From: DAOUKH01 sp965261455
GTDB lineage: Bacteria; Chloroflexota; Dehalococcoidia; SHYB01
Assembly (NCBI GenBank): GCA_965261455.1
Contig: OZ253453.1
Span: 2,604,001 to 2,668,000 of the forward strand
Length of the DNA: 64,000 nucleotides
Direction of reading: 5' to 3'
Below, one piece after another: positions 27,119 through 34,689 of the stretch; within the stretch, counting starts at the first letter, position 1, and each line of letters opens with the position of its first letter. The position numbers and the translations under genes are program-made. Under the pieces are notes generated by a model. The model was not told the origin of the DNA. It worked only from the letters and a program-made list of their open reading frames with translations, and ran no database searches.

Positions 27119-27781
27119 CTAGTCCGGGATAAGGAGCGGCATGGGCCGCTGGAAATTCCGTTCCAGGTTGTAACGCGGTGTGAGGTATTCCTCGTAGAGG
27201 ATAGAGGACCACGGGTCTAGGTTCGCTTTGTGACCACACATCTCGTCTAAGCCGAGCGCTGTTCCAGACAATCTTGACCTAGTCGAGAACTCTTCCGGGG
27301 CATGTGTAGTCAGACGGCCATGAAGCGTTACTCCGAAAACTACGCCGATATGGCGCGACGATGCGATGGTCGAGTAGTCGGCCACTAGGCCTAAGAGCCG
27401 TAGCTCGGGGATATCTGTGACGCCAATCTCTTCCTCGACTTCACGTCGCAGCGTTTCCTCTAGAACGGCTTGCAACTCCAGTCCGGCCAGTGGGCCATCT
27501 ACATGACCTCCGATGAGAAAGCTGAGGCGGCCTTTCAGATCGTCGCGAGTCTCTCTCGTCCGGCGGAAAATGTAGAATCGCTCATCGGCTGAGTCGATCA
27601 GGGCGCAAGGGATCGGCTGAACCCGATCGGGACGCGTCTCCGCGATAGTCCTGGATATCCATTCCACATTGGACTCCCACGAAGCTAGGAGCTCCATTGT
27701 GGGGTCCGCGTGTACAAATCTGGTTTCGGTCGACAGCAATTGCCGCGGCAGCACCAGTATCTCGCGTTCGTTCGAGATCAT
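27119..27781 (-). CDS. Nudix hydrolase with N-terminal extension (COG4112-like)
   Basis: A 220-residue protein. The Nudix box spans about 112-136: GGHVDGP, then REVEEEIGV with the catalytic REUxEE core. The preceding 75 or so residues (ILVLPRQLL at the start, then VQPIPCALI) resemble the predicted-phosphoesterase Nudix group with a VLVVPR start, rather than a minimal MutT. It probably hydrolyses a nucleoside-diphosphate-linked substrate, unknown. ATG at 27781 forms an ATGA overlap with the repaired end of the upstream P-loop gene, so the two are coupled. Local GC is visibly lower than in flanking genes, suggesting transfer. Confidence 0.8.
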   Translation of the reverse strand: MISNEREILVLPRQLLSTETRFVHADPTMELLASWESNVEWISRTIAETRPDRVQPIPCALIDSADERFYIFRRTRETRDDLKGRLSFLIGGHVDGPLAGLELQAVLEETLRREVEEEIGVTDIPELRLLGLVADYSTIASSRHIGVVFGVTLHGRLTTHAPEEFSTRSRLSGTALGLDEMCGHKANLDPWSSILYEEYLTPRYNLERNFQRPMPLLIPD

Positions 27782-28487
27782 GATGGCTTCCCATCGAGAA
27801 CATCGAGAATGGTGGTAACGACTTGTTCCGCGGTGGACCTTGGGGTCGTCCCATTTGAATCGCTTGTGTCGATGATTTCCAGACGGTAGTGGTCTTTGAA
27901 CTTCTCAGAGACCTTATCGTAGGCATTGTTCAGCTTCGGCAAAAGTCGGTGTTCATGGCCTGTCCCGGGGTATCTATAAGCGTGTGCTCATTTTCCCGCT
28001 TCATTGCAGTTGCGGCATCAGTCTTGAACAAGAACACGATGCCGATTGAGGACCGCCAGCGCTCCAACGAGAAGAAACCCTGGATGGCGCCTAGTTCGTC
28101 GTCGCTGATCTCGTCGTCGGCCCGAAGCTTTTCGAACCAGGCAAGGGCGTCGAAAAGGCCGCGGTCGAGCAAGGCGAGATGATACCTGTCGTGGGCGTCG
28201 TGCTTTCCTTCGATGACGTGCGTCAACGCATAGCATGCCGACCACGTGTTGAATGCGGGGAGGTTGTCCTTTAGGTAGGAGGGAGTACGCCGAGAGGCGC
28301 CTTCGGCAGGCGTAAGGACATGGAATTTGACCCGGCGAAAGAAGTGCCTGACGATCTCGATGCACGAACTCTTGCCACTCTTTGGAGTTCCGGCAAACTC
28401 TACAAAAAGTGGCCCCGACGGCTGGTTTTGCTTGATGCGGGTCAGCACGTCCTCGGCGCGCTCTATGAGTCTAGGGTCGTGGGCCAT
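27778..28487 (-). pseudogene. P-loop nucleotide kinase-like protein, single-base frameshift
   Basis: From ATG at 28487 the protein has Walker A GTPKSGKSS near residue 33, a DRGLFDALAW motif like the DR-S/G motif of deoxynucleoside or thymidylate kinases, and a LERWRSS stretch. The frame stops after TDFCRS. At 27941-27944 there is a run of four T on the minus strand; five T would give TDFLPKLNNAYDKVSEKFKD and an open frame to a TGA at 27778 that overlaps the Nudix ATG. The repaired product is 236 residues. The overlap argues that the full-length version is ancestral. Homopolymer error or true mutation cannot be separated here. Substrate unknown; less GC-rich than neighbours. Confidence 0.75.
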
Positions 28488-28554
28488 GTGGGTTCCTTGG
28501 CTCCCTATGTAACAAGTATGCGGGGCTTTGGGCCATGCCCCGCTGTCACATTCC

Positions 28555-29841
28555 CTAAATCACATCGTCGTTGCGGAGGCGGGTTACTTCGGAGTCGGGG
28601 AGGTTGAGGAGCTCGCCGTAGACGTAGGCGTTGTCTTCGCTGTAGACGGGGAAGTGGCGGTTGAGCGTCCCGCCGACGTAGGCCGGGGTTTCGCTCAGCT
28701 TCATGGGGAAGTCCTTGACGGGCCACGTTCCGACGAATGAGTTGGTGAGCTCGACCTGGAAGCCGCGGTGCTGGAGCTGGGGGTCGTGGAACATGCGGTC
28801 CTCCGCGGTCTGGCAGAGGCCGGCGCGGACGCCCGCCGCCTGCAGGCGCTCCATCAACTCGAAGCCGTCGCACTGCTTGGTCTCATCGGCGAGGCGTTCG
28901 TCGAGCTCCTTCATGTGGCGCAGGCGGGAGGCGAGGGAGGCGAAGCGCTCGTCGGCGGTCCACGTGGGGTCTCCCAACGCGCCGGCGAGAGCGCGCCATT
29001 CGTCGTCGTCGAAGACGGCGATGGCCAGCCAGCGGTCCTCGCCCTGGACGGGGTAGACGTTGTGGGGGGCGGCGGGGATGTAGGGCGAGGTGTTGCCGGT
29101 GCGCCGGGACTCGCGGCCGTTGGCGACGTAGTCGAGGATCGCGGTGCCCGTCATGTAGATGGCGGGCTCGGCCTGGGAGCAGTCCAGGTACTGCCCCTCG
29201 CCGGTGCGGGAGCGGTAGTAGAGGGCACTGAGCATGGCCATGGCGCAGTAGTAGGCGCCGCTCCAGTCCATGTAGGAGTAGCCCCAGCCGGCGGGTGGCC
29301 ACGGCGCGGGCAGGCCCGATTGCTCAGTGAGACCGCTCATGGCTTGGGCGACGGGGCCCGTCGATACGAAGTCGGAGTACTCGCCGCGCTTGCCGAAGCC
29401 GGGCTGCTGGATGTAGATGATCGAGGGGTTGACCTTGCGCAGCTCGTCGTAGCCGAGGCCGAGGCGTTCCATGGTGTTCGCGGTAAAGCACTCGACGACG
29501 ATGTCGCTGATGCGGACGATCTCCTTGAAGATCTCCTTGCCCTCGGGGTGGCGCAGGTTGAGGCTGATGCCCCGCTTGCCGGCGTTGATGCCGGCGAAGT
29601 GGCCGCCCTGGTTGATGCCGCCGTCGACGCGCTTGCCGGGGCCGGGCTGACCGCCGAGGATGCGGTCGCGGTCCTCGCCCACGGGGATGATCGGAGGGCT
29701 GGCCCGGATCATGTCGAGGTGGCCCTTCCACTCGATGCGAAGGTCCTCGGCGCCCAGGCTGGTGAGCATGCGCGGGCCGCCCGCTCCGGCGAGCAGCCAG
29801 GTGAGATCGGCGATGCGGACGTTGTCGAGCGCGAACGGGAT
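28555..29841 (-). CDS. CaiB/BaiF-family CoA-transferase
   Basis: A type III CoA-transferase. From the first standard start (ATG, 29769) it is 404 residues, but the family N-terminus continues upstream in frame as PFALDNVRIADLTWLLAGAG before PRMLTSLGAE. That stretch begins at an ATC codon (29841) placed six bases after a GGAGG, with no ATG, GTG or TTG available upstream. The ATC start gives 428 residues, normal for the family. Other landmarks are KRGISLNLRHPEGKE, DIVVECFTANTMERLGLGYDEL and EGQYLDCSQ, with the catalytic Asp region near DCSQAE. It moves CoA between carboxylic acids. It begins a degradative-type cluster with luciferase-like and NIPSNAP-like genes upstream. Confidence 0.85.
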   Translation of the reverse strand: MPFALDNVRIADLTWLLAGAGGPRMLTSLGAEDLRIEWKGHLDMIRASPPIIPVGEDRDRILGGQPGPGKRVDGGINQGGHFAGINAGKRGISLNLRHPEGKEIFKEIVRISDIVVECFTANTMERLGLGYDELRKVNPSIIYIQQPGFGKRGEYSDFVSTGPVAQAMSGLTEQSGLPAPWPPAGWGYSYMDWSGAYYCAMAMLSALYYRSRTGEGQYLDCSQAEPAIYMTGTAILDYVANGRESRRTGNTSPYIPAAPHNVYPVQGEDRWLAIAVFDDDEWRALAGALGDPTWTADERFASLASRLRHMKELDERLADETKQCDGFELMERLQAAGVRAGLCQTAEDRMFHDPQLQHRGFQVELTNSFVGTWPVKDFPMKLSETPAYVGGTLNRHFPVYSEDNAYVYGELLNLPDSEVTRLRNDDVI

Positions 29842-29913
29842 GGCAGACCTCCGTCGGCGGTAGTTTAGCGCGGCGCGCTCGCCGCGTCTCCCGTCCGCCG
29901 CGAACGCGGGCGG

Positions 29914-30675
29914 CTACTTCGGGATTTCCCTCGCCCAGGCGTCGGCTTCGGTGGTGGTCTCGTAGTCGTCGGGGGAGTAGACGCAGCCGGGGCGGGGTGT
30001 CATGAGCTCCTCGCGGCGGCTGGTGACGTAGTCGCGGGCGCGGCGGTCCCAGGCGGTCAGCCGTTCGTCGGCCTCGTACTCGCGGCTCAGACCGCGGGCG
30101 GCCGCCCACGCGCCCCACATGCGGGCCCGTGCGTCGACGTCGGTGGCCCAGATGGTGACGACCTCGGTGTCGTTCATCAGCACCTCGTAGAGGCCGGTGG
30201 CGGCGTGGCCGTACTCGGCGAGCAGCGGCAGGCGCTCCTCGCGGACGGCATCGAGGTACTCGGGGGCGGCGCCGGGCCGCACTTGGGTCAGCTCGTTGAC
30301 GAACAGGGAGCCCTTGATACCGCGCTCGCGGATCTCTTCGGTGGTCGGGCTGCCCTCGACGCCGACGCAGATGCGGTCGAAGCCGCCGGAGCGCCACTTG
30401 GAGGCCTCGTCCCACCAGCCCTCGTAGAAGGCCTTGCGGCGCTTGAGGTTGAGCCGGTCGATGTTGAGGCGCAGGCCCTCCCATCCGCCGGGGATGTCCC
30501 AGATGTTGATGACCTGGGGCCAGCGTCCCGTCATGCCGATGGTGTAGAAGGTGCCCTGGAGCTTGGTCATCCCCGGCATGGCCTCGGTGGGGTCGACCTT
30601 CAGGTGCTCCATGTACTCGTAGGCGCCTTGGCCGACGATGTCGACGTGTTCGTACAGGTGGAGCGGGCGTTCCAT
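29914..30675 (-). CDS. NIPSNAP-like / dimeric alpha-beta barrel protein, function unknown
   Basis: A 253-residue soluble protein with no signal peptide. Its two halves look like ferredoxin-fold repeats of the NIPSNAP or stress-responsive alpha-beta barrel kind (LYEHVDIVGQGAYEYMEHL with INIWDIPGGWEGL; then SLFVNELTQVRPGAAPEYLDAV with GLYEVLMNDTEVVTIWAT). Such proteins occur beside monooxygenases and CoA-transferases in SAR202-like genomes. No catalytic motif is evident. ATG at 30675 has GAGGAGG upstream. It lies between the CoA-transferase and a luciferase-like gene on the same strand with short gaps (72 and 19 bases), implying an operon. Confidence 0.65.
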   Translation of the reverse strand: MERPLHLYEHVDIVGQGAYEYMEHLKVDPTEAMPGMTKLQGTFYTIGMTGRWPQVINIWDIPGGWEGLRLNIDRLNLKRRKAFYEGWWDEASKWRSGGFDRICVGVEGSPTTEEIRERGIKGSLFVNELTQVRPGAAPEYLDAVREERLPLLAEYGHAATGLYEVLMNDTEVVTIWATDVDARARMWGAWAAARGLSREYEADERLTAWDRRARDYVTSRREELMTPRPGCVYSPDDYETTTEADAWAREIPK

Positions 30676-30694
30676 GTGAGCCTCCTCGCCGCCG

Positions 30695-31615
30695 CTAGCC
30701 GAGCTGGGAGATGACCTTGTCGCCGAACTTCTCCGCGGTCTCGACGTGCTCACTGGTGGACTCGCCGGGGAGGCCGACGGTCATGTAGGTGATGCCGACC
30801 TCGGCCAAGGCGTGGATGTTGTCGATCAGGCGGGAGTGGTCGAAGGTGGGGTTGTTGAACATGCGGGTGCCGCGGGCGCCGTAGGAGATCTCGAGGGGAG
30901 CGGTGCGGCCGACCTTGGCGGCGTGGTCGCGGGCGTAGCTGATGCGGTCCTCGAGGTCGGAGAGGTCGTCGATGGCGGGCGAGCGGCGGATCCCGGCGAA
31001 CTGGCTGGGATTGTGCATTGGGATCCAGCCGTCGCAGAGCTCGACGGCGCGCCGGATGGCCCGCTTGGCGTTGCCGCCGACCCAGAGGGGCGGGTGCGGC
31101 TTCTGGATAGGCTGGGGCAGCATGGTATGGCCCTGGGCGGAGTAGCCGGGGCCTTCCATGGTGACGCCGGCGGTGGTCCACGCGGCCTTCATGGCGAGGA
31201 TGGCGTCGTCGCAGAGGTCGTTGCGGTTGTCGAAGTCGGCGCCGAGGGCGTGGAACTCCTTTTCGAGGTAGCCGGAGGCGAGGCCGAAGATGAGCCGGCC
31301 GCCGGAGAGCACGTCGAGGCTGGTGACGGACTTGGCGGCGAGGAAGGGGTTGCGGTAGGGGAGGACGTAGATGTTGGTCATGAGGCGAAGGGTGGTAGTG
31401 GCCGTTGCCGCCGCGGAGAGGGGGACGAAGGGGTCGAGGGCGTGGTGCCCGCCCTGGGCCATCCAGTCGTCGGCGGGGAAGGGGTGGTCGGTGACGTGGA
31501 CGGCGTCGAAGCCGGCCTTCTCGGCGGCGCGGGCTACGGCGGCGATGCTGTCGGCGCGGATGAACTCGTCGCCCAGATCGACTCTGTCGGTGTGAAGTCC
31601 TAGCGAGAACCGCAT
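30695..31615 (-). CDS. LLM-class (F420/FMN-dependent) oxidoreductase
   Basis: A 306-residue luciferase-like protein: FDAVHVTDHPF, TNIYVLPYRNPFLAAKS, TLDVLSGGRLIFGLASGYLEKEF-type core, PHPPLWVGGN, and C-terminal GITYMTVGLPG (core motifs given in part). It uses reduced flavin or F420 with an unknown substrate. The ATG at 31615 has AAGGAGAC upstream and a TACACT -10 about 40 bases before. It is the first gene of the minus-strand unit continuing into the NIPSNAP-like and CaiB genes, which suggests an oxidative step followed by CoA activation of the same compound (inference). Confidence 0.88.
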   Translation of the reverse strand: MRFSLGLHTDRVDLGDEFIRADSIAAVARAAEKAGFDAVHVTDHPFPADDWMAQGGHHALDPFVPLSAAATATTTLRLMTNIYVLPYRNPFLAAKSVTSLDVLSGGRLIFGLASGYLEKEFHALGADFDNRNDLCDDAILAMKAAWTTAGVTMEGPGYSAQGHTMLPQPIQKPHPPLWVGGNAKRAIRRAVELCDGWIPMHNPSQFAGIRRSPAIDDLSDLEDRISYARDHAAKVGRTAPLEISYGARGTRMFNNPTFDHSRLIDNIHALAEVGITYMTVGLPGESTSEHVETAEKFGDKVISQLG

Positions 31616-31654
31616 GCTGTCTCCTTGCGCCGGCCCGGGCCGGTGGTGGCGCCT

Positions 31655-31660
31655 AGTGTA
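31655..31660 (-). promoter_or_regulatory. -10 element TACACT for the LLM/NIPSNAP/CaiB unit
   Basis: Minus-strand TACACT, 40 bases before the ATG at 31615, followed in transcription direction by a short leader with AAGGAG. Confidence 0.4.
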
Positions 31661-32236
31661 CCGGCTCGACGGGCGGGGTGGGAGACGGACTGGGGGGCTG
31701 TGCGGGGCGCCGGAGTCCCTTGGTGTGCCCAGAAAATTTCGAGGGGCCCCGTCCCTTCCCCGCGGTCGCTGTGAGGGAGGAGGGACGCGCTCGCGAAAGG
31801 GCAAGCTTGGCGAGCAGGCTACCTCGGAACTTACGAAGCTCCCGCGCGGGCCTCGGCCCGCGCGGGGAGCTCTTTAAGGCGATGGCTGAAGGTCAGCCGC
31901 CTCCTACAAAGCGCGGTCCGCCCCCGAACGAACGGGGCCTTGCGCCCGGCGCGCCGATGGGCCGGGCTCCCGGGGGCGGCGGAACGCCCCACGGCGAGGG
32001 GAGCCGGCTCACGTCCACCTAGCAAGGCCAGCCCTTTTGAAAAGGGGACATGCGCGGCCTCGTTTCGCTGGCGCGGTGGACTGTTGAAGCGCATGTGCAT
32101 GCGGTCATGGTAGGGAGTCGGGGCGGGCATGGGCAATGGGGGGATGGCGGGGTGGGGGGACAGCGCTCGGTTGTGCCAGCAATGACGAAGCTTGGGGGAG
32201 TGACGGGCGGGGGTTAGGGAAGGAGGGGAGGGGATG
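31661..32236. other. Intergenic region with stem-loops, no supported gene
   Basis: About 600 bases lie between the LLM gene and darT. Short frames here are Pro/Gly-rich and have no ribosome-binding site. A long stem-loop spans 31837-31871 (16-bp arms AGCTCCCGCGCGGGCC and its complement with one bulge, loop TC) and is followed by CTTTAAGG, as in a terminator. A small palindrome CCCTTTTGAAAAGGG lies near 32033. No tRNA or known riboswitch core was recognised. Confidence 0.5.
31837..31871. terminator. Long GC-rich stem-loop, terminator-like
   Basis: Near-perfect 16-bp inverted repeat with a very short loop, followed on the plus strand by CTCTTTAAGG. No gene immediately upstream on the plus strand uses it, so a role as attenuator or as relic of a lost gene is possible. 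Confidence 0.45.
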
Positions 32237-32242
32237 TATCAT
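32237..32242 (+). promoter_or_regulatory. -10 element TATCAT for darTG
   Basis: TG-TATCAT lies 38 bases before the ATG at 32281. No clear -35. Confidence 0.35.
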
Positions 32243-32280
32243 GGCAGCCTCAAAGGGCTGGCTCTTGCTGAGTCGTGACC

Positions 32281-32916
32281 ATGCTCGTACCTATGCAGCC
32301 GAAGGTCTACCACATTGTGCACGTGGACAAACTAGCGTCGATCGTTGCAGATGGCTGGCTCTGGTGCGACGCAGAGACAACGCGGCAAAACAGCCCCGGA
32401 ACTTCAATAGGTATGCCCCACATCAAGCAGCGGAGGCTCGGACTAGCCCTCAAGAGCCATCCCGATCTTCACGTGGGCCAGTGCGTGCCCTTCTACTTTT
32501 GCCCCCGCTCCGTCATGCTCCACCGAATCTCTGTGCGCAATTCCGACCTTACGTATCGTGGCGGCCAAGCGCCAATCGTCCACCTGGAGGCAGATCTGCG
32601 TCAAACGGTGGCCTGGGCGGGTGCCAACAGGCGTCGTTGGGCCTTTACGACATCCAACGCTGGCTCCTTCTATTTTGAGGACTACGCCGATCTGAACGAT
32701 TTGGCCAAGGTAGACTGGAACGCGGTGCGAGCCTATTATTGGGCAGACGTCAGAGGGGAAAAGCAGGCGGAATTCCTACTGGAACGCTCCTTCCCCTGGG
32801 AGTTGGCATCCCACATAGGAGTGTATTCCAGCGCAACGCGGGACCAAGTAGTGAAGGCGCTGGAGGCGTCCAGTCATCGACCGAGCGTCAGAGTCGAACG
32901 AAGCTGGTACTACTGA
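32281..32916 (+). CDS. darT: DarT-like ssDNA ADP-ribosyltransferase toxin (DUF4433)
   Basis: A 211-residue DUF4433 protein. Landmarks are YHIVHVDKLASIVADGWL at 10-27 (NAD-binding His11), GQCVPFYFCPRSVML at 66-80, and EFLLERSFPWELASHIGV, where Glu164 fits the catalytic glutamate of DarT. DarT enzymes ADP-ribosylate thymidine (or guanine) bases in single-stranded DNA, block replication, and act in phage defence. In-frame starts exist at 32275 (GTG), 32281 and 32293; none has a clear ribosome-binding site. Its antidote gene darG begins 23 bases downstream. Base composition is less GC-rich than in flanking metabolic genes, supporting mobility. Confidence 0.88.
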   Translation: MLVPMQPKVYHIVHVDKLASIVADGWLWCDAETTRQNSPGTSIGMPHIKQRRLGLALKSHPDLHVGQCVPFYFCPRSVMLHRISVRNSDLTYRGGQAPIVHLEADLRQTVAWAGANRRRWAFTTSNAGSFYFEDYADLNDLAKVDWNAVRAYYWADVRGEKQAEFLLERSFPWELASHIGVYSSATRDQVVKALEASSHRPSVRVERSWYY

Positions 32917-32938
32917 TCTACCGGGAAGGGGGCGCGGC

Positions 32939-34000
32939 ATGATCGAGTACAAGACCGGCGACCTATTCGCGGAGGATGCCGAGGCCCTCGTCAACAGCGT
33001 CAACTGCGTGGGCGTCATGGGGCGCGGGATTGCTCTGCAGTTCAAGAAGCGCTTCCCGGACAACTTCAAGGCCTATGAAGCAGCGTGCAGGCGCGAGGAG
33101 GTCAGTCCCGGCCACATGTTCGTCTTCGATACGGGCAAGCTGACCTCTCCCCGCTACATCATCAACTTTCCAACGAAGCGGCACTGGCGCGCCAAGAGCC
33201 GGATAGAGGACATCGAGGCCGGCCTTGAGGCGCTGGTCCAAGAAATCAGAGCGCGCAACATCACGTCCATCGCTATCCCTCCGCTGGGAAGCGATTTGGG
33301 TAAATTGGAATGGGCTGAAGTGGGTCCCCGCATAGAAGGGGCGCTGCGAGAGCTCGACGAGCTCAGAGTCGTCGTTTTCGAGCCTGGAAGCGCGCCGACG
33401 GACGGGCGGGCTAATCGTTCCACCGACGCGCCGAAGATGACGGCCGGGCGGGCCGTCGTGGTTGGCCTAATGCGGCGGTATCTCGACGGCCTGCTCGACC
33501 CCTTCGTCACGCTGCTGGAAGTGCACAAGCTGCTGTACTTCATGCAAGAGGCCGGCGAACCGCTGAGGCTGGATTTCCAAAAGCACCACTATGGTCCCTA
33601 CGCCACGAACTTGCGGCATGTGCTGAGTTCCATTGAGGGGCACCTTATTTCTGGGTACTCCGATGGAGTCGACGCCCCGGGGAAGCGTCTCGAACTCGTG
33701 CCGGGGGCCGTCGAGGACGCAACGGCGTTTGTCGAAGGACACTCCGCGACACGGGAGCGCATGGCGAGGGTTGATGATCTGGTCGACGGCTTCGAGTCGT
33801 CGTTTGGCTTGGAGTTGCTTGCCACGGTTCATTGGGTCGCCGCTGGGCATCCATCCGCGACCCTTGATGAGGTCATCGCATTCACGTATGAGTGGGGCCG
33901 TCACAAGCGGCAGTTCTCAAAGCGCCAGATAGACTTGGCGCTGAGGGAGCTCAGGGCAAAGGGTTGGCTCGAACCCGAAGTCGCAGCAACCGGCATGTGA
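32939..34000 (+). CDS. darG: DarG-like antitoxin (macrodomain plus C-terminal domain)
   Basis: A 353-residue protein. Residues 1 to about 155 form a DarG-type macrodomain: YKTGDLF, EALVNSVNCVGVMGRGIALQ, PTKRHWR, PPLGSDLGKLEW. Residues about 170-345 form a helical domain (VGLMRRYLDGLLDPFVTLLE, HKLLYFMQEAGE, YGPYATNLRHVL) as in DarG, where it binds the toxin. The macrodomain removes ADP-ribose from DNA. GGAAGGGGG lies upstream of the ATG. The gene follows darT on the same strand, the standard toxin-first order. No immediate terminator was found. Confidence 0.9.
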   Translation: MIEYKTGDLFAEDAEALVNSVNCVGVMGRGIALQFKKRFPDNFKAYEAACRREEVSPGHMFVFDTGKLTSPRYIINFPTKRHWRAKSRIEDIEAGLEALVQEIRARNITSIAIPPLGSDLGKLEWAEVGPRIEGALRELDELRVVVFEPGSAPTDGRANRSTDAPKMTAGRAVVVGLMRRYLDGLLDPFVTLLEVHKLLYFMQEAGEPLRLDFQKHHYGPYATNLRHVLSSIEGHLISGYSDGVDAPGKRLELVPGAVEDATAFVEGHSATRERMARVDDLVDGFESSFGLELLATVHWVAAGHPSATLDEVIAFTYEWGRHKRQFSKRQIDLALRELRAKGWLEPEVAATGM

Positions 34001-34133
34001 CCGCTGGCCCGGCGCTTCGCGCCTACAGAGACAGGCGAGTGGCGGCTTGTTCGCAGGCCACTGCTTGGTCGGCTGCTGTTCTCTCAGGCCCCCTAGGTGG
34101 AAAGCTGCGGCGTGGTGTGCCTGCCCTACAGGG

Positions 34134-34276
34134 TTAGGGCGTCGTCGTGTTCGAAGAAGCGGACGTGGCGGCCGGGGTAGACGCCGGGGACGGCGCGGAG
34201 GAGGTTGCGGTAGAGGCGGCGCCTGACCTCGATGGCGTGGCGGGCGGCATCACTCGCGGGCTTGTTTGATCCGGGC
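34134..34276 (-). pseudogene. Possible decayed C-terminal gene fragment
   Basis: Directly after the SemiSWEET stop, the same minus-strand frame stays open for about 47 codons and ends at a TAG near 34132. It reads AARHAIEVRRRLYRNLLRAV, then PGVYPGRHVRFFEHDDAL, with protein-like composition but no start codon or ribosome-binding site. It may be the 3' end of a gene cut off by rearrangement. I do not recognise the family, and coincidence in GC-rich DNA is possible. Confidence 0.3.
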
Positions 34277-34278
34277 GC

Positions 34279-34533
34279 TTAGCCGTGGCGGATCTTGAGG
34301 TATGCCAAGGACAGGATCATGACGCCCGCAACAATGTTCGCCGTGATGACGGAGGGCGATCCGAGGGCTATGCCGTATGAGACGAAAAGGACTATGGAGA
34401 GCGAAATGGTCAAGAGCGCCCTGAGGTTGAGGTCGCCGGTGGACCGGGTGCGCCAGCTCTGCCGCACTTGTGGGTAGAGCGCTCCCGCTCCCAGGGCTGC
34501 AGCGGTAAAACCAAGGATCTCGATGGGTGCCAC
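34279..34533 (-). CDS. SemiSWEET-like PQ-loop sugar transporter
   Basis: An 84-residue membrane protein with three predicted helices (about 3-20, 36-55, 61-79) and the family PQ motif ALYPQVRQSWRTRSTGDL in the first loop. SemiSWEETs dimerise to form a sugar uniporter. GTG at 34533 is preferred: GGAGAG lies just upstream and the first helix begins at once. An upstream extension of ten codons is possible. TACACT about 43 bases before the start may be its -10. It stands alone between darTG and a repeat-rich region. Confidence 0.85.
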   Translation of the reverse strand: MAPIEILGFTAAALGAGALYPQVRQSWRTRSTGDLNLRALLTISLSIVLFVSYGIALGSPSVITANIVAGVMILSLAYLKIRHG

Positions 34534-34575
34534 GTCTCTCTCCGTCCCGTACGTCGAGCGCAACTCGTAGGGGGA

Positions 34576-34581
34576 AGTGTA
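34576..34581 (-). promoter_or_regulatory. -10 element TACACT for the SemiSWEET gene
   Basis: Minus-strand TACACT 43 bases before the GTG at 34533. Confidence 0.35.
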
Positions 34582-34689
34582 GGGCCCAACGCGGCGCGGG
34601 GCAAAGGGAAGGGATCGGAGGCCCGAGAGGGTGGAGGGAGGGTGAGCTGCGAGGTGGTGGGCTTCGATGGGCTTTGGTGGGTGTGAGGG

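Noticed and set aside
29324..30484. Minus-strand frame of 386 codons across the CaiB and NIPSNAP-like genes
   Set aside because: Arg/Pro/His-rich alternate frame spanning two real genes; no protein-like features.
31730..31880. T-box or other riboswitch leader
   Set aside because: There is a terminator-like stem, but no T-box sequence (AGGGTGGNACCGCG) or other known riboswitch core, and no amino-acid or cofactor gene directly downstream.
31831..32022. Short Pro/Gly-rich open frame before darT
   Set aside because: No ribosome-binding site, low-complexity composition, and it overlaps the stem-loop region.
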